A stretch of 7,224 nt of DNA from Alphaproteobacteria bacterium (GTDB taxonomy: Bacteria; Pseudomonadota; Alphaproteobacteria; Rhizobiales; Rhizobiaceae). The DNA is taken from assembly GCA_017308345.1 (NCBI GenBank), contig JAFKFE010000968.1, positions 1 to 7,224 on the forward strand, in the 5' to 3' direction. Of the stretch, positions 6,452-7,224 are shown one piece after another; position 1 is the first letter of the stretch, and each line of letters begins with the position of its first letter. The translations under genes and the position numbers were made by a program. The notes beneath the pieces were generated by a model, which worked only from the letters and a program-made list of their open reading frames with translations, did no database searches and was not told the origin of the DNA.

Positions 6452-7224
6452 CACAGGCTCCGCGAGACGAACAGCAAAAGCGTGCCGAGCAGCGCCAGCA
6501 TCAGCGCGGCGCCAAGGAAGTCCGGCACGCGGAAGACACGCATCTTGGCGACCGCCGTCTCGAACACGGCGAGCAGGACGGCAAGCACCGTGAGCTTGCC
6601 GAGATAGGTGACCACGCCGATGGCCAGCGATTTCGCCCCCATCCCCCCGCTGTCCAGCCCCCAGGGCAGGAAAACGCACGAAATCAGCGACATGTAGAGC
6701 AGAAGCTTGAGGAAGGTGGCGAGCTCGATCATCGCGAGATGCCGGCCGGAATATTCCAGGATCATCGCCTCATGCACCATGGTCAGCTCCAGATGCGTGG
6801 CCGGATTGTCGACTGGGATGCGCGCATTCTCGGCGATCGCCACCATCACCAGCGCGATCAGCGACATGCCGAGCGAAACACGCAGTCCGACCTCGGGCGA
6901 GCCCATGAAGGCGGCGACCGTCGAAAGCTGCGTGGCGCCGGCCACCAGCGCCAGGCTGAACACGATGAGGAGCATCGCGGGCTCGGCCAGCGAGGCGATC
7001 ATCACCTCGCGGCTGGCGCCGAGGCCGCCGAAGCTGGTGCCGATGTCCATCCCGGCCAGCGCCTGGAAGAAGCGCGCGCTGCCGAGCAGCGCCACGATGA
7101 CGATGAGGTCGGCGGTCCAGCTGAATTCGAGGCCGGTGGCGAATGTCGGGACGAGCGCCGCCGCGACCCAGGTGGCGGCGAAGATCAGATAGGGCGTCAC
7201 GCGAAACAGCCAGGACGCGTTGTC
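6451..7224 (-). CDS. hyfC: Hydrogenase-4/complex I NuoH-like membrane anchor (HyfC/HycD-like), partial at N-terminus
   Basis: The frame is open to the right window edge, giving 257 residues; compared with HycD (about 307) roughly 50 N-terminal residues lie outside. The first visible residues, DNASWLFRVTPYLIFAATW, match the HycD/NuoH region entering an early membrane helix. Family signatures follow: FFQALAGMDIGTSFGGLGAS with REVM and LAEPAMLL, the loop corresponding to the quinone-side/E-channel loop of NuoH; AENARIPVDNPATHLELTM then VHEAM; and a C-terminal run of hydrophobic helices with TAVAKMRVFRVPDFLGAAL. The role is to anchor the soluble arm to the membrane and lead into the ion-translocating chain. 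The GTG at 7200 is internal, not a start. The stop TGA overlaps the hyfE-like ATG. The remaining upstream operon genes, probably a hyfB-like pump, should lie beyond 7224. Confidence 0.92.
   Translation of the reverse strand, partial: DNASWLFRVTPYLIFAATWVAAALVPTFATGLEFSWTADLIVIVALLGSARFFQALAGMDIGTSFGGLGASREVMIASLAEPAMLLIVFSLALVAGATQLSTVAAFMGSPEVGLRVSLGMSLIALVMVAIAENARIPVDNPATHLELTMVHEAMILEYSGRHLAMIELATFLKLLLYMSLISCVFLPWGLDSGGMGAKSLAIGVVTYLGKLTVLAVLLAVFETAVAKMRVFRVPDFLGAALMLALLGTLLLFVSRSL

Noticed and set aside
2268..7224. Calling the operon a functional H2-evolving hydrogenase-4 or formate hydrogenlyase
   Set aside because: The large subunit lacks at least the first pair of Ni-binding cysteines and is frameshifted, and no ferredoxin subunit or formate dehydrogenase is present in the window.
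2268..7224. Calling the operon respiratory complex I (nuo)
   Set aside because: The gene order, the HyfE-type subunit, the C-x-x-C ligand arrangement in the NuoB-like protein and the NuoC-NuoD fusion without the other nuo genes all fit the hydrogenase-4 branch instead.

Overview
The window is GC-rich DNA from a proteobacterium, most likely an alphaproteobacterium (Hyphomicrobiales/Rhodospirillales-like). This is inferred from base composition, GTG/TTG starts behind clear Shine-Dalgarno sequences, and the compact hydrogenase-4-like operon; the genus cannot be read from the window. No RNA genes, insertion sequences, CRISPR arrays or complete transposons were seen.

Left part (1-2091): two divergent genes for exported proteins, separated by a short intergenic region. 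On the minus strand is a WD40-repeat beta-propeller protein with a signal peptide, cut by the left edge. On the plus strand is a 406-residue secreted protein of helical (TPR-like) repeats with no assigned function.

Boundary (2092-2267): a short stretch with a degraded plus-strand fragment of an OmpA-type C-terminal (peptidoglycan-binding) domain. It breaks off 7 bases before the stop codon of the convergent operon, so it looks like a rearrangement junction.

Right part (2268-7224): the 3' half of a minus-strand operon related to hydrogenase-4/formate hydrogenlyase and complex I, in the order hyfC (partial), hyfE, hyfF, hyfG, hyfI. It supplies a NuoH-like membrane anchor, a NuoK-containing membrane subunit, a NuoN/M-like ion-pumping subunit, a fused NuoC-NuoD-like large subunit and a NuoB-like iron-sulfur subunit. 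No HyfH/NuoI-like ferredoxin lies between hyfG and hyfI. In the large subunit both N-terminal nickel-binding cysteines are serines (R-T-S-G-D-S), so it should not be a [NiFe] hydrogenase. It fits the hydrogenase-related (Ehr-like) complexes, which keep the ion-pumping and iron-sulfur parts but have lost the Ni-Fe site. The iron-sulfur subunit keeps its cysteine ligands.

The hyfG-like gene is also frameshifted near 3192-3207: the first 371 codons and the last 120 or so are both well conserved but lie in different frames, and the segment matching a conserved PYxxY stretch of NuoD is missing. With the OmpA remnant abutting the operon end, this suggests either a decaying, rearranged locus or a sequence error at one site. 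That choice decides whether the complex can be assembled.
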